Of a stretch of DNA of 64,000 nucleotides, positions 47,616 through 56,295 are shown one piece after another (the stretch's first letter is position 1; every line of letters starts with the position of its first letter). A program made the position numbers and the translations under genes. A model generated the notes under the pieces. It searched no databases and was not told the DNA's origin. It saw only the letters and a program-made list of their open reading frames with translations. The DNA comes from Campylobacter hyointestinalis subsp. hyointestinalis (GTDB lineage Bacteria > Campylobacterota > Campylobacteria > Campylobacterales > Campylobacteraceae): NCBI RefSeq assembly GCF_013372145.1, contig NZ_CP053827.1, positions 1 to 64,000 of the forward strand, given 5' to 3'.

Positions 47616-48523
47616 CTGTCACTTCACCATCTTTTTCAACAAATAATTTTTTACAAAATGAAATTTATAAGCATTTTACAAATGTAAAATTAAATTTAAA
47701 TAAAATAAGATTTCAAAGAGATAATCTAATTGATTATATCAAAGATGCGGATGGCATAATTGTGGGTCTTGAAATCATTGATGACTATGTTTTATCTAAA
47801 TGCCCAAATTTAAAAATCATAGCAAAATATGGTGTTGGATTAAATAATATAGATCTAGAAGCTTGCAAGAGAAGAAATATTGCAGTAGGCTGGACTGGTG
47901 GCGTAAATAAGTTATCCGTAGCAGAAATGACGCTTGGCTATATGCTTATGCTTTGTAGAAATTTATTTATTACATCAAATGAGCTCAAAAACGGTATTTG
48001 GAATAAATCAGGTGGATTTCAGTTGAGCGGTAAAAGTATAGGCATTATAGGCGTTGGTTGTATTGGTAGAGAGCTTGTAAGGCTTTTAAAACCGTTCAAT
48101 TGTAAAATATATGCGAATGATATTATTGAACAAGATAAATATTATATAGAAAATAATCTAATAAATGCATCTAAAGATGATATTTTTAAAAAATGCGATA
48201 TCGTAACTATCCATACTCCTTATGATGAGACTACAAAAAATATGGTAAATTTAAACACATTAAAAATGATGAAAAATACAAGTTTTATAATAAATAGTGC
48301 AAGGGGTGGTATAATAAATGAAGAAGATTTAAAATATGCACTTAAAAATCATATTATTGCAGGAGCTGCCATTGATACTTATATGGAAGAACCACCATCG
48401 GATGTTGAGTTATTAAATTTACCAAATTTAATTTGCACTCCGCATATAGGTGGTAACTCCAAAGAAGCTGTAGAGTCTATGGGTATATCTGCTATCAATC
48501 ATTTGATAAGTTTTTTTAAATAA
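47603..48523 (+). CDS. D-isomer-specific 2-hydroxyacid dehydrogenase
   Basis: A 306-residue NAD-dependent dehydrogenase of the phosphoglycerate dehydrogenase type. The Rossmann motif is GIIGVGCIGREL, the catalytic arginine is in NSARGGIINEEDL, the glutamate in YMEEPP, and the histidine in CTPHIGGN. It interconverts 2-keto and D-2-hydroxy acids. In this locus it may make or use a keto-acid precursor for the aldolase at 41502 (inference). It overlaps the methyltransferase by 13 bases. Confidence 0.87.
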   Translation: MPKIAVTSPSFSTNNFLQNEIYKHFTNVKLNLNKIRFQRDNLIDYIKDADGIIVGLEIIDDYVLSKCPNLKIIAKYGVGLNNIDLEACKRRNIAVGWTGGVNKLSVAEMTLGYMLMLCRNLFITSNELKNGIWNKSGGFQLSGKSIGIIGVGCIGRELVRLLKPFNCKIYANDIIEQDKYYIENNLINASKDDIFKKCDIVTIHTPYDETTKNMVNLNTLKMMKNTSFIINSARGGIINEEDLKYALKNHIIAGAAIDTYMEEPPSDVELLNLPNLICTPHIGGNSKEAVESMGISAINHLISFFK

Positions 48524-48539
48524 ATGTGGAGAATAAAAG

Positions 48540-49421
48540 TTGAAAAAAGTTGTAGTTTTTGGAGGTAGCGGTTTTTTAGGTAGTTATGTTTGCGATGAGC
48601 TTACTAGGCGCGGCTATTTTGTTACTATAGCAGATATAAATCGTTCTATGTATTTAAAAGAAAATCAAGTTTTTGTTAAAGCAGATATTTCAGATATTGA
48701 TAATATAAAAAACATCATAGTAGATGCAGATATAGTATATAATTTTGTTGCTATAGCAAATTTAGAAGATGCTATAAATAGCCCAGTTCAAACTTTCAAT
48801 ATAAATGTTATGGGAAATTTAAATATATTAGAAGCTTGTAGACAAAATTCTAATATACAAAGATTTGTTTATGCTAGTAGTGCATATTCTTTAAGTTTAG
48901 ATGGTTCATTTTATGGTATAAGTAAGCACTCTTCTGAGAAATTAATAGAAGAATATTATAGAAGATATGGACTAAAATATACTATCATAAGATATGGATC
49001 ATTATATGGTGAAAGGGCTAGTCATAATAATTATATATATAATTTACTATATAAAGCAATACATTCAGGAGAGCTAACCTATAAAGGAGATGGTGAAGAT
49101 TTACGTGAGTATATACATGCTGCAGATGCTGCTAAATTATCTGTTGATATACTAGATGATGCACAGTATGAAAATGAGCATATTATACTAACTGGGATAG
49201 AAAAACTTAAGCGTATAGATTTATTGGTAATGATTAATGAAATTATGCAAAATAAGTTATCTATAAAACAAATTAGTGATACAAATATGGGGCATTATAA
49301 AATTACTCCTTATGCTTTTCAGCCTTCAGTGGCAAAAAAGTTAGTAGCAAATCCATATATAGATTTAGGTCAAGGATTACTAGAGTGTATACAAAAAATT
49401 CATCAAGATATGGAAATTTAA
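48540..49421 (+). CDS. NAD(P)-dependent sugar epimerase/dehydratase
   Basis: A 293-residue extended SDR protein with VFGGSGFLGSYV at the N-terminus, NFVAIANLEDA, the YGISK catalytic motif, and IRYGSLYGERA. Its product cannot be told from the sequence. The TTG start at 48540 is preceded by TGGAG. The next gene, a cyclase, starts one base after the stop, so they are probably translated together. Confidence 0.85.
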   Translation: MKKVVVFGGSGFLGSYVCDELTRRGYFVTIADINRSMYLKENQVFVKADISDIDNIKNIIVDADIVYNFVAIANLEDAINSPVQTFNINVMGNLNILEACRQNSNIQRFVYASSAYSLSLDGSFYGISKHSSEKLIEEYYRRYGLKYTIIRYGSLYGERASHNNYIYNLLYKAIHSGELTYKGDGEDLREYIHAADAAKLSVDILDDAQYENEHIILTGIEKLKRIDLLVMINEIMQNKLSIKQISDTNMGHYKITPYAFQPSVAKKLVANPYIDLGQGLLECIQKIHQDMEI

Positions 49422-49422
49422 A

Positions 49423-50088
49423 ATGACTAAATTTTTATCTTATATTTTAGATGAGAATACACCAACTTATGGAAATAGAGATAAAATTTTATTAAAAAAA
49501 AGAAGTAGTATTTTAAATGGCGATATTGCTAATAATACGTCTATATCTACTACATTACATATTGGAACTCATATAGATATGCCATATCATTTTTATGAAA
49601 ATGGGCAAACTATAGTTGATTTTGATGCTAGTTTTTGGATATTTGACAATGTTTTATTTATTGATGTGCAACCACGCAATTTGGTTATAGAAAATGAATT
49701 ATTAAGCAGATTAGATGATATAGAAGATATAGGGTACGATATACTTATAGTAAAAACTGGGATATGTGATCTTAGAGATAAAGATATATTTTGGAGTCAA
49801 AATTATGGGTTTGGTCCAAAAATATATAACTATTTATCTAATAGATTTCCAAATATAAGAGTATTCGGATTTGACTCTATATCTGTATCTAGTTTTTCAA
49901 ATAGGGCACTTGGTAGAGAATCACATAAGGCTTTTTTAAACTCAAATAAGCCGATATTGCTTTTAGAAGATATGGATCTAAGAAGTGTTGGCGAGTACAC
50001 TAAATTTAAAGAGATAATAATCTCTCCGCTTAGGGTAGCAAAATGCGATGGATTGCCTTGTACAGTTTTGGGTAAAATTTATGATTAA
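49423..50088 (+). CDS. Cyclase-family (kynurenine formamidase-like) hydrolase
   Basis: A 221-residue protein with the metal-binding family motif HxGTHxD (HIGTHIDMPYHF) near residue 47 and a second conserved region FGFDSISVSSFSN. The family hydrolyses amides or lactones. Members recur in polysaccharide loci next to aldolase and epimerase genes, but no function there is known to me. It overlaps the HAD gene by 8 bases. Confidence 0.8.
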   Translation: MTKFLSYILDENTPTYGNRDKILLKKRSSILNGDIANNTSISTTLHIGTHIDMPYHFYENGQTIVDFDASFWIFDNVLFIDVQPRNLVIENELLSRLDDIEDIGYDILIVKTGICDLRDKDIFWSQNYGFGPKIYNYLSNRFPNIRVFGFDSISVSSFSNRALGRESHKAFLNSNKPILLLEDMDLRSVGEYTKFKEIIISPLRVAKCDGLPCTVLGKIYD

Positions 50089-50698
50089 AAATATTTTATG
50101 GGATTTTGACGGTGTAATACTAGATAGCATGCCGATAAAAGACTATGGATTTGCTAAGGTTTTTGAAAATTTTAATAAAAATTTAGTAGATAAATTCTTA
50201 GATTATCATAGATTAAATGGAGGAATAAGTAGGTATATAAAAATTAGATATTTTTATAATACTATTTTAAATCAAGATATAAGTGATGAAAAAATACAAG
50301 AAATAGCAAATGAATTCTCAGTAATTATGAAAAATGAGCTTACAAATAAAAAATATCTTATATCTCAGACTGTTGATTTTATAGAAAAAAACTATAAAAA
50401 CTATAATTTTCATATAGTCTCAGGATCTGATGAAAAAGAGTTAAAGTATTTGTGCAAAAAATTAGATTTGAGTAAATATTTTATAACTATAAATGGTTCG
50501 CCAATCCATAAAAGTTATTTAGTAAAAAAAATATTAGAAACATATAATTACAGTCCAAAGGAAACAATTTTGATAGGCGATAGCATAAACGATTATGAAT
50601 CGGCAAAGATAAATGCAATTAAATTCTATGGATTTAATAATACAAAATTAAAAGAATTAGGCGAGTATATTCATGGCTTTAATGGATTTGTAATATGA
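50081..50698 (+). CDS. HAD-superfamily phosphatase
   Basis: A 205-residue haloacid-dehalogenase phosphatase. Motif I is LWDFDGVILDSM, motif II HIVSGSDE, motif III lysine in SPIHKSYLVKK, and motif IV LIGDSINDYESA. It could remove phosphate from a phosphorylated ulosonic acid, as KdsC does for Kdo-8-P, but this is inference from the neighbours. The ATG at 50081 fits the family N-terminus; the frame is open back to 50048. Confidence 0.82.
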   Translation: MIKNILWDFDGVILDSMPIKDYGFAKVFENFNKNLVDKFLDYHRLNGGISRYIKIRYFYNTILNQDISDEKIQEIANEFSVIMKNELTNKKYLISQTVDFIEKNYKNYNFHIVSGSDEKELKYLCKKLDLSKYFITINGSPIHKSYLVKKILETYNYSPKETILIGDSINDYESAKINAIKFYGFNNTKLKELGEYIHGFNGFVI

Positions 50699-52194
50699 AT
50701 GCAAAACAATTAGAGCAATTATATCATGATAGAAAAAAAATATTTCATCGATATATAGAGAATATAAAACAAAATTGCAAATGGGATATTTATAATATAG
50801 TAAATCCTACTTTAATAACAAATCCGTATGCTAGCGAATTTCCGAAAAAGTTTTTTAATAATCAAAAAGTTATAAAAAATAAACAGATATTGTTTTTAAA
50901 AAATAGTTTTAAATATTATTTGAAGAATTTTTATTATTTTATTTCATATTTTATAGCTTTTATTTTATTTAAAATTTATTATCGCAAGCGAAGAAAAAAT
51001 AATATTACAAATATTATAGATATATTTGCACTGATTGACAATATTAACAAAAGAGGAACATTTGAAGAAAATTATTTAAAAGATCTATATGATGTATTAG
51101 AAAAATATAATGTTAATTATACAATACTTTTAAGACCATATTTGGTGGAAAAAAACCCATTTAAATTAATAAATTTTTTTAGGATAATAAATAAAGATCA
51201 TAGAGATTTTATATTTGAATATGAATTTTTGGGATTTAAAGACTTTATAGAGCTACTACTTTTAATTTTTATATATCCGTTTAAAGCACTAAGATTATTA
51301 CAAAATGAAGCTAACGATATAGATATTATATTTAATAATTGTTTATTGCATGATATAAGTTATGCAAATTTTGCTGGATTTACAAGGTATATCTTAGGTA
51401 AAAATTTAGCAAATATTCAAAATATCAAAAAAATATATTCTTGGAGCGAATTTCAAGTAATAGAAAGAAGCTTTAACTATGGAATAAGAAAAAATACAGA
51501 CAAAATAGAATTAATTGCAATGCAGTTTTATCTCAATTATGAGATATATTTTAATTCATATGTTAGTGATCTAGACTATGAAATTTTATCATCTCCACAT
51601 AGAGTGCTTGTAAATGGAAGATACTATTTGCAAGATAGAAAAAAAGTAAAATATAGTGTTGGAGTTTCTTTTAGATATAAATATATATTTAGTTTTTCTG
51701 GCATAAAAGAAGAAAAAAATATTTTGCTGCTTGGCTCATATTTAGAAAATGATACAAAATATATGATAGATAATATGGATAAATTTAATAATGTAATTTT
51801 TAAAAATCATCCTGCGGTCAATATAAAAAATCTTGGTAAATTACCTAAAAATATAGTGATCACTGAGAAAAATATTTATCAACTTTTTGAAACTACAAAA
51901 CTTGTAATAGGTACTGCATCAGGTACAAGTGTAGAGGCTGTAGCTTGTGGAATATCTGTGATTATAATAGCTAGTCAAGATAATCTTACAGCAAATCCTT
52001 TGGTGGAATACGGGAAAGGCAAGATTTGGGATATGGCTTTTAGTAAAGATGAAATAATTTTTTTGTATAATAGACTTCTTGATTATAGAAAAAATAATAA
52101 AGAAGAGATAAAAAAGATATCAAATTGGTATAAAGATAATTTTTTTGTAGAACCTATAGAGCAAAATATAATAAAAATTTTTGAAATAAATTGA
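50695..52194 (+). CDS. Putative glycosyltransferase / surface carbohydrate biosynthesis protein
   Basis: A 499-residue protein I can place only loosely. Residues 75-97 are hydrophobic (YLKNFYYFISYFIAFILF), perhaps a membrane hairpin. The C-terminal 130 residues have a GT-B-like donor half: FKNHPAVNIKNL, ITEKNIYQLFETTKLVIG, TASGTSVEAVACGISVIII. This ending resembles enzymes using CMP-ulosonates and LIC13510-type surface-carbohydrate proteins. It overlaps the HAD gene by 4 bases. Confidence 0.55.
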   Translation: MNAKQLEQLYHDRKKIFHRYIENIKQNCKWDIYNIVNPTLITNPYASEFPKKFFNNQKVIKNKQILFLKNSFKYYLKNFYYFISYFIAFILFKIYYRKRRKNNITNIIDIFALIDNINKRGTFEENYLKDLYDVLEKYNVNYTILLRPYLVEKNPFKLINFFRIINKDHRDFIFEYEFLGFKDFIELLLLIFIYPFKALRLLQNEANDIDIIFNNCLLHDISYANFAGFTRYILGKNLANIQNIKKIYSWSEFQVIERSFNYGIRKNTDKIELIAMQFYLNYEIYFNSYVSDLDYEILSSPHRVLVNGRYYLQDRKKVKYSVGVSFRYKYIFSFSGIKEEKNILLLGSYLENDTKYMIDNMDKFNNVIFKNHPAVNIKNLGKLPKNIVITEKNIYQLFETTKLVIGTASGTSVEAVACGISVIIIASQDNLTANPLVEYGKGKIWDMAFSKDEIIFLYNRLLDYRKNNKEEIKKISNWYKDNFFVEPIEQNIIKIFEIN

Positions 52195-52210
52195 GGAAGA
52201 AATAATTACT

Positions 52211-52984
52211 ATGAAAGTGCTATTACTAGCAGGTGGATTTGGAACAAGGCTCAGTGAAGAAACAGATATAAGACCAAAACCAATGGTGGAAATAGGCAGT
52301 AGACCTATACTTTGGCATATAATGAAAATATATTCTCATTATGGTTTTAATGATTTTGTCGTATTGCTTGGCTATAAGGGATACTATATAAAAGAGTATT
52401 TTGCAAACTATTTTTTGCATAGAAGTGACGTAACTATAGATTTATGCAACAATAAAATGGAAATTCTAAATAATTCTAGTGAACCATGGAAAGTAACACT
52501 TTTAGACACTGGCTTAAATTCTATGACTGGTGCTAGGATCAAAAAAGCACATAAATTTATTGGGAATGAGCCATTTATGCTTACTTATGGTGATGGTGTG
52601 AGCGATATAGATATAAATAAACTTATAGAGTTTCACAGATCTCACGGTAAGTCTGTGACCATGACTTCTGCTCAGCCTGATGGTAGATTTGGGGCTTTGA
52701 ATCTAGCTGGTAATAATCAAGTACTGGAATTTAAAGAAAAGCCTAAGGGTGATGGTAGTTGGATAAATGCAGGATTTTTCGTATGCGAACCAAGAGTTTT
52801 TGAGTATATAGGAGATGGAGATGATATTGTGTTTGAACAAGCCCCTTTGATGAATTTGGCAAAAGATGGAGAGATATATACATATAAACACAATGGATTT
52901 TGGATGCCCATGGATACTCTTAGGGATAAAATTAAATTAAATGAAATGTGGAATAATAAAAACGCTCCTTGGAAAGTTTGGTAA
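52211..52984 (+). CDS. rfbF: Glucose-1-phosphate cytidylyltransferase
   Basis: RfbF makes CDP-glucose from CTP and glucose-1-phosphate. The 257-residue protein has the signature LLAGGFGTRLSEETDIRPKPMVEIG at the N-terminus, HIMKIYSHYGFNDFVV, LTYGDGVSDID and the RfbF-type ending MDTLRDKIKLNEMW. It is the first gene of a CDP-deoxysugar set with rfbG. Its stop overlaps the rfbG ATG by one base. Confidence 0.94.
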   Translation: MKVLLLAGGFGTRLSEETDIRPKPMVEIGSRPILWHIMKIYSHYGFNDFVVLLGYKGYYIKEYFANYFLHRSDVTIDLCNNKMEILNNSSEPWKVTLLDTGLNSMTGARIKKAHKFIGNEPFMLTYGDGVSDIDINKLIEFHRSHGKSVTMTSAQPDGRFGALNLAGNNQVLEFKEKPKGDGSWINAGFFVCEPRVFEYIGDGDDIVFEQAPLMNLAKDGEIYTYKHNGFWMPMDTLRDKIKLNEMWNNKNAPWKVW

Positions 52985-54081
52985 TGTTTGGTAATGTTTA
53001 TAAAGATAAAAAGGTGTTGATAACAGGCAACACTGGATTCAAGGGAAGTTGGCTTACAATTTGGCTCTTAAAACTCGGTGCAAAGGTTGTTGGGTTGTCA
53101 AAAGATATACCAACTGAGCCATCTATGTTTGATAGGCTAAATCTAAAAGATAAAATTAAATTTTATCAAGAAGATATTAGAAATTTAGATAAAATGATCG
53201 AAATAGTGTCTTTTGAAAAACCTGATTTTATATTTCATTTAGCTGCGCAACCTATAGTGTCTTTATCATATGAAAACCCAATAGAAACTATATCATCAAA
53301 TGCTATGGGAACTGCAAATCTACTAGAAGCTTTAAGGTTATTAGATCATATATGTACAGCTATAATAATAACTAGCGATAAGGCCTATGATAATGTAGAG
53401 CAGGTTTGGGGATATAAAGAAGATGATAAAATGGGCGGAAAAGATGTTTATAGTGGTTCAAAAGGAGCTGCCGAACTAATTATAAAATCATATTTTAATT
53501 CATTTTTTAAAAATCATAAAAAAATCAAATTAGCTATTGCTAGAGCAGGAAATGTCATAGGTGGCGGAGACTGGGCAAAGGATAGAATAGTAGTGGATTG
53601 TATGCTTTCTTGGAGTAATGCTAAGCCAGTTGAGATCAGATCTCCTAGGTCAACTAGACCTTGGCAGCATGTATTGGAGCCGCTTAGTGGTTATTTAAAT
53701 TTAGGTCAAGCGCTATACAATGATGGCTATTTGAATGGAGAAGCTTTTAACTTTGGCCCTAGAGCAGAACAAAACCATAATGTAGAAGAGTTATTAAAAG
53801 ATCTAAGCAAATATTGGCATTTTAAAAGCCCAAGTGATGCATATAGGATTACTGATAATATTAAATTTCATGAAGCTGGATTATTAAAATTGAATTGCGA
53901 TAAAGCACTATTTTATCTAAAATGGCAAGCAAATTTGGACTATAAAGAAACTATCAAATTTACGAGTGAATGGTATTACGATTTTTATAATAAAAACTGT
54001 AATATGCTAGATTTTACGCTATCACAAATTTGTGAATATGAGAAATCAGCGGTTGTAAAGGGCTTGAAATGGACGGAGTAA
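52984..54081 (+). CDS. rfbG: CDP-glucose 4,6-dehydratase
   Basis: RfbG converts CDP-glucose to CDP-4-keto-6-deoxyglucose. The 365-residue SDR protein has GNTGFKGSWLTIWL near the N-terminus, HLAAQPIVSLSYENP, ITSDKAYDN, YSGSKGAAELI (catalytic Tyr and Lys) and RAGNVIGGGDWAKDRI. The ATG at 52984 overlaps the rfbF stop; an upstream in-frame start at 52969 lies inside rfbF. No RfbH-type 3-dehydratase gene is nearby. Confidence 0.94.
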   Translation: MFGNVYKDKKVLITGNTGFKGSWLTIWLLKLGAKVVGLSKDIPTEPSMFDRLNLKDKIKFYQEDIRNLDKMIEIVSFEKPDFIFHLAAQPIVSLSYENPIETISSNAMGTANLLEALRLLDHICTAIIITSDKAYDNVEQVWGYKEDDKMGGKDVYSGSKGAAELIIKSYFNSFFKNHKKIKLAIARAGNVIGGGDWAKDRIVVDCMLSWSNAKPVEIRSPRSTRPWQHVLEPLSGYLNLGQALYNDGYLNGEAFNFGPRAEQNHNVEELLKDLSKYWHFKSPSDAYRITDNIKFHEAGLLKLNCDKALFYLKWQANLDYKETIKFTSEWYYDFYNKNCNMLDFTLSQICEYEKSAVVKGLKWTE

Positions 54082-54476
54082 TTTTAACGCCATTAAAGCA
54101 AATTTATAATCCCAAAGGCAACATATTTCATGCTATGAAAAACAGTGATATTGGATATTTAGGGTTTGGTGAGGCTTATTTTTCTACTATCGATCAAAAT
54201 AAAATAAAAGGCTGGAAAAAGCACACAAAAATGACTTTAAATTTGATTGTACCAATCGGTGAGATCGAATTTATTATTTATAATGAGAAAAATAAAGATT
54301 TTTTTAGTGTAAAGCTATCTAAAAATAACTATCAAAGACTAACCGTATCACCAAATTTATGGATGGCTTTTAGGGGTATTGGAGAGTATAATATGCTACT
54401 TAATTTGGCGAGTATAGAGCATGATCCAAATGAGGCCGTAAATGTAGATTTGGATAAGATAAAATATGAGTGGTAA
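54069..54476 (+). CDS. RmlC-like sugar 3,5-epimerase (cupin)
   Basis: A 135-residue small cupin related to dTDP-4-dehydrorhamnose 3,5-epimerase. It has GNIFHAMKNSD, GFGEAYFSTI, GWKKHTKMTLNL and VSPNLWMAFRGIG. Given the context it should epimerise CDP-4-keto-6-deoxyglucose at C3 and/or C5 before the reductase. It overlaps rfbG by 13 bases and the next gene by 11. Confidence 0.8.
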   Translation: MDGVILTPLKQIYNPKGNIFHAMKNSDIGYLGFGEAYFSTIDQNKIKGWKKHTKMTLNLIVPIGEIEFIIYNEKNKDFFSVKLSKNNYQRLTVSPNLWMAFRGIGEYNMLLNLASIEHDPNEAVNVDLDKIKYEW

Positions 54477-55401
54477 AGTACTAATCACTGGCGGACTCGG
54501 TAATTTAGGTAGTTGGATAACTGCTAATTTAGCAAATCAAGGATATGAAATATATATTTTAACAAGATATGTAAAATACCAAATACCAAATACCAAATAC
54601 CAAATAATTGAATGTGATATTGCAGATAAATCTAGCTTAAAAGACAAGCTAGATTTGATAAATTTTGATTATTGCATACATTGCGCTAGTTTTAATGAAC
54701 ATTTTTTAGAAGATTATCCGCAAGCAGCCTTACAAATAAATACGCTAGGAACTAGAAATATTCTTGAAGTATTGGCTCAAAAAAATATTAAACATTTTAT
54801 TTATTTTAGTACCTTTCATGTTTATGGCTGTTTGAGTGGTGTGATAACAGAAGAAACTGAGCCAAAACCAAAAAATGATTATGCTGCAACCCATTTATTT
54901 GGCGAGTATTATGTTAAACAGTTTTTTTATAACCACAGCATACCTTATACTATTTTAAGACTTACAAATAGTTACGGAGTGCCTATGGATAAAAATACCA
55001 ATAAATGGTATTTGGTTCTTAATAACTTAGTTTTAAATGCATTTAAAGAACAAAAAATTATTTTGAACACAAATGGTATGGTTAAAAGAGATTTTATTTA
55101 TATGGGCGATGTGTGTGATACTGTTTTGAAACTACTGAAAATAAATCCTACAAATGAAATTTATAATTTATCTTCAGCACAAAATGGTGTGTATACGGTT
55201 ATTGAATTAGCCAATATTGTTAAATTTATTTACGAAAATAGATATAGTAAAAAAATAGATATTATAAAAAACAGTAATGATAAAGCTATTTATGGTGATA
55301 TTTCTGTAAAAAATGATAAAATTAAAAAAGTAATCAACTTTCAGACCAATGATAGGATTAATGAAACTATCAATAAAATATTTGATTTATTGGAGATTTA
55401 A
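54466..55401 (+). CDS. SDR-family CDP-sugar 4-ketoreductase/epimerase with heptanucleotide repeat
   Basis: A 311-residue extended SDR with ITGGLGNLGSWIT at the N-terminus, HCASFNEHF and RLTNSYGVP. The catalytic motif reads YAATH, with histidine where lysine is usual. It probably completes the CDP-6-deoxyhexose by reducing the 4-keto group. Four copies of AAATACC lie at codons 37-47, so a change in copy number shifts the frame. The frame as assembled is open. Confidence 0.8.
   Translation: MSGKVLITGGLGNLGSWITANLANQGYEIYILTRYVKYQIPNTKYQIIECDIADKSSLKDKLDLINFDYCIHCASFNEHFLEDYPQAALQINTLGTRNILEVLAQKNIKHFIYFSTFHVYGCLSGVITEETEPKPKNDYAATHLFGEYYVKQFFYNHSIPYTILRLTNSYGVPMDKNTNKWYLVLNNLVLNAFKEQKIILNTNGMVKRDFIYMGDVCDTVLKLLKINPTNEIYNLSSAQNGVYTVIELANIVKFIYENRYSKKIDIIKNSNDKAIYGDISVKNDKIKKVINFQTNDRINETINKIFDLLEI
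54574..54606 (+). repeat. Heptanucleotide tandem repeat (AAATACC)x4 plus partial fifth
   Basis: Units start at 54574, 54581, 54588 and 54595, followed by AAATA. Seven is not a multiple of three, so slippage by one unit changes the reading frame. It encodes the KYQIPNTKYQI stretch of the SDR protein. Confidence 0.95.
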
Positions 55402-56294
55402 TGCAATTTTCGGTTATAATACCTACTTATAATAGACAAAAAGAAATTGATATTTCAATTAAATCCGTTTTGGCTCAAACTTTTAATGATTTTGAACTTA
55501 TAGTAGTAGATAATGGTTCTACGGACAATACTAAATCCGTTGTTGAAAAATATATAAATATAGATTCAAGAGTTAAATATATATGGCAAGAAAATACCGG
55601 ATCGCCAGCTGGTAGTAGGAATACTGGTATAAAAAATGCCATCGGGCAATGGGTGGCTTTTTTGGATTCTGATGATTATTGGTATGGTAATAAATTAGAA
55701 AGTGTCTTTAATATCATTAAAAAACATCAAGATATAATAGCAGTTAGTCATTACGAAGATAAAATGATAGATGGCAAACATAATTCAATACTTTATCATG
55801 GCGATGATTTGGACAATAATAATATGTATTATCAATTATTGTTTAAAGGAAATAATCTTTCCACATCTGCTATGGTCGTCAGAAAAGATAAATTAATTGA
55901 AGTTGGATGTTTTGATGAAAGGATGGATTATTTTGCCGTAGAAGATTATGATTTATGGATGAGACTTTCAAAATTAGGCAAATTTTATTTCATTAAAGAA
56001 ATTCTTGGTGCTTTTTGTATTTCTAGTAATAACATGTCTGGACATATAGAATTAATAAATAATAATTTAAAAACGTTGGTTTTAAATCACATAGATGAAT
56101 TGGATATTTTAAATAAGCAAAAGTTAAAAAAGAAGCATGCGGCTAGGATAGATTATTATAAAGGTAGGGCATATCAGATATCAGGCAACAGGAAAAAGGC
56201 CATAAAATTTTTGTTTAATTCTATAAAAGATTATCCTTTTAGTTTAAAGAAATATATATCTTTGTTGTTTGCAATTTTTAACATAAGGAAATAA
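55401..56294 (+). CDS. Family 2 glycosyltransferase
   Basis: A 297-residue GT-A enzyme. It starts FSVIIPTYNRQKEID and has ELIVVDNGSTDNT, the metal-binding AFLDSDDYW and a C-terminal acceptor region with AVEDYDLWMRLS. It adds one sugar to the growing repeat unit on the cytoplasmic side. Coupled to the SDR gene by a one-base overlap. Donor unknown; the CDP-6-deoxyhexose is a candidate by adjacency only. Confidence 0.88.
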   Translation: MQFSVIIPTYNRQKEIDISIKSVLAQTFNDFELIVVDNGSTDNTKSVVEKYINIDSRVKYIWQENTGSPAGSRNTGIKNAIGQWVAFLDSDDYWYGNKLESVFNIIKKHQDIIAVSHYEDKMIDGKHNSILYHGDDLDNNNMYYQLLFKGNNLSTSAMVVRKDKLIEVGCFDERMDYFAVEDYDLWMRLSKLGKFYFIKEILGAFCISSNNMSGHIELINNNLKTLVLNHIDELDILNKQKLKKKHAARIDYYKGRAYQISGNRKKAIKFLFNSIKDYPFSLKKYISLLFAIFNIRK

Positions 56295-56295
56295 T

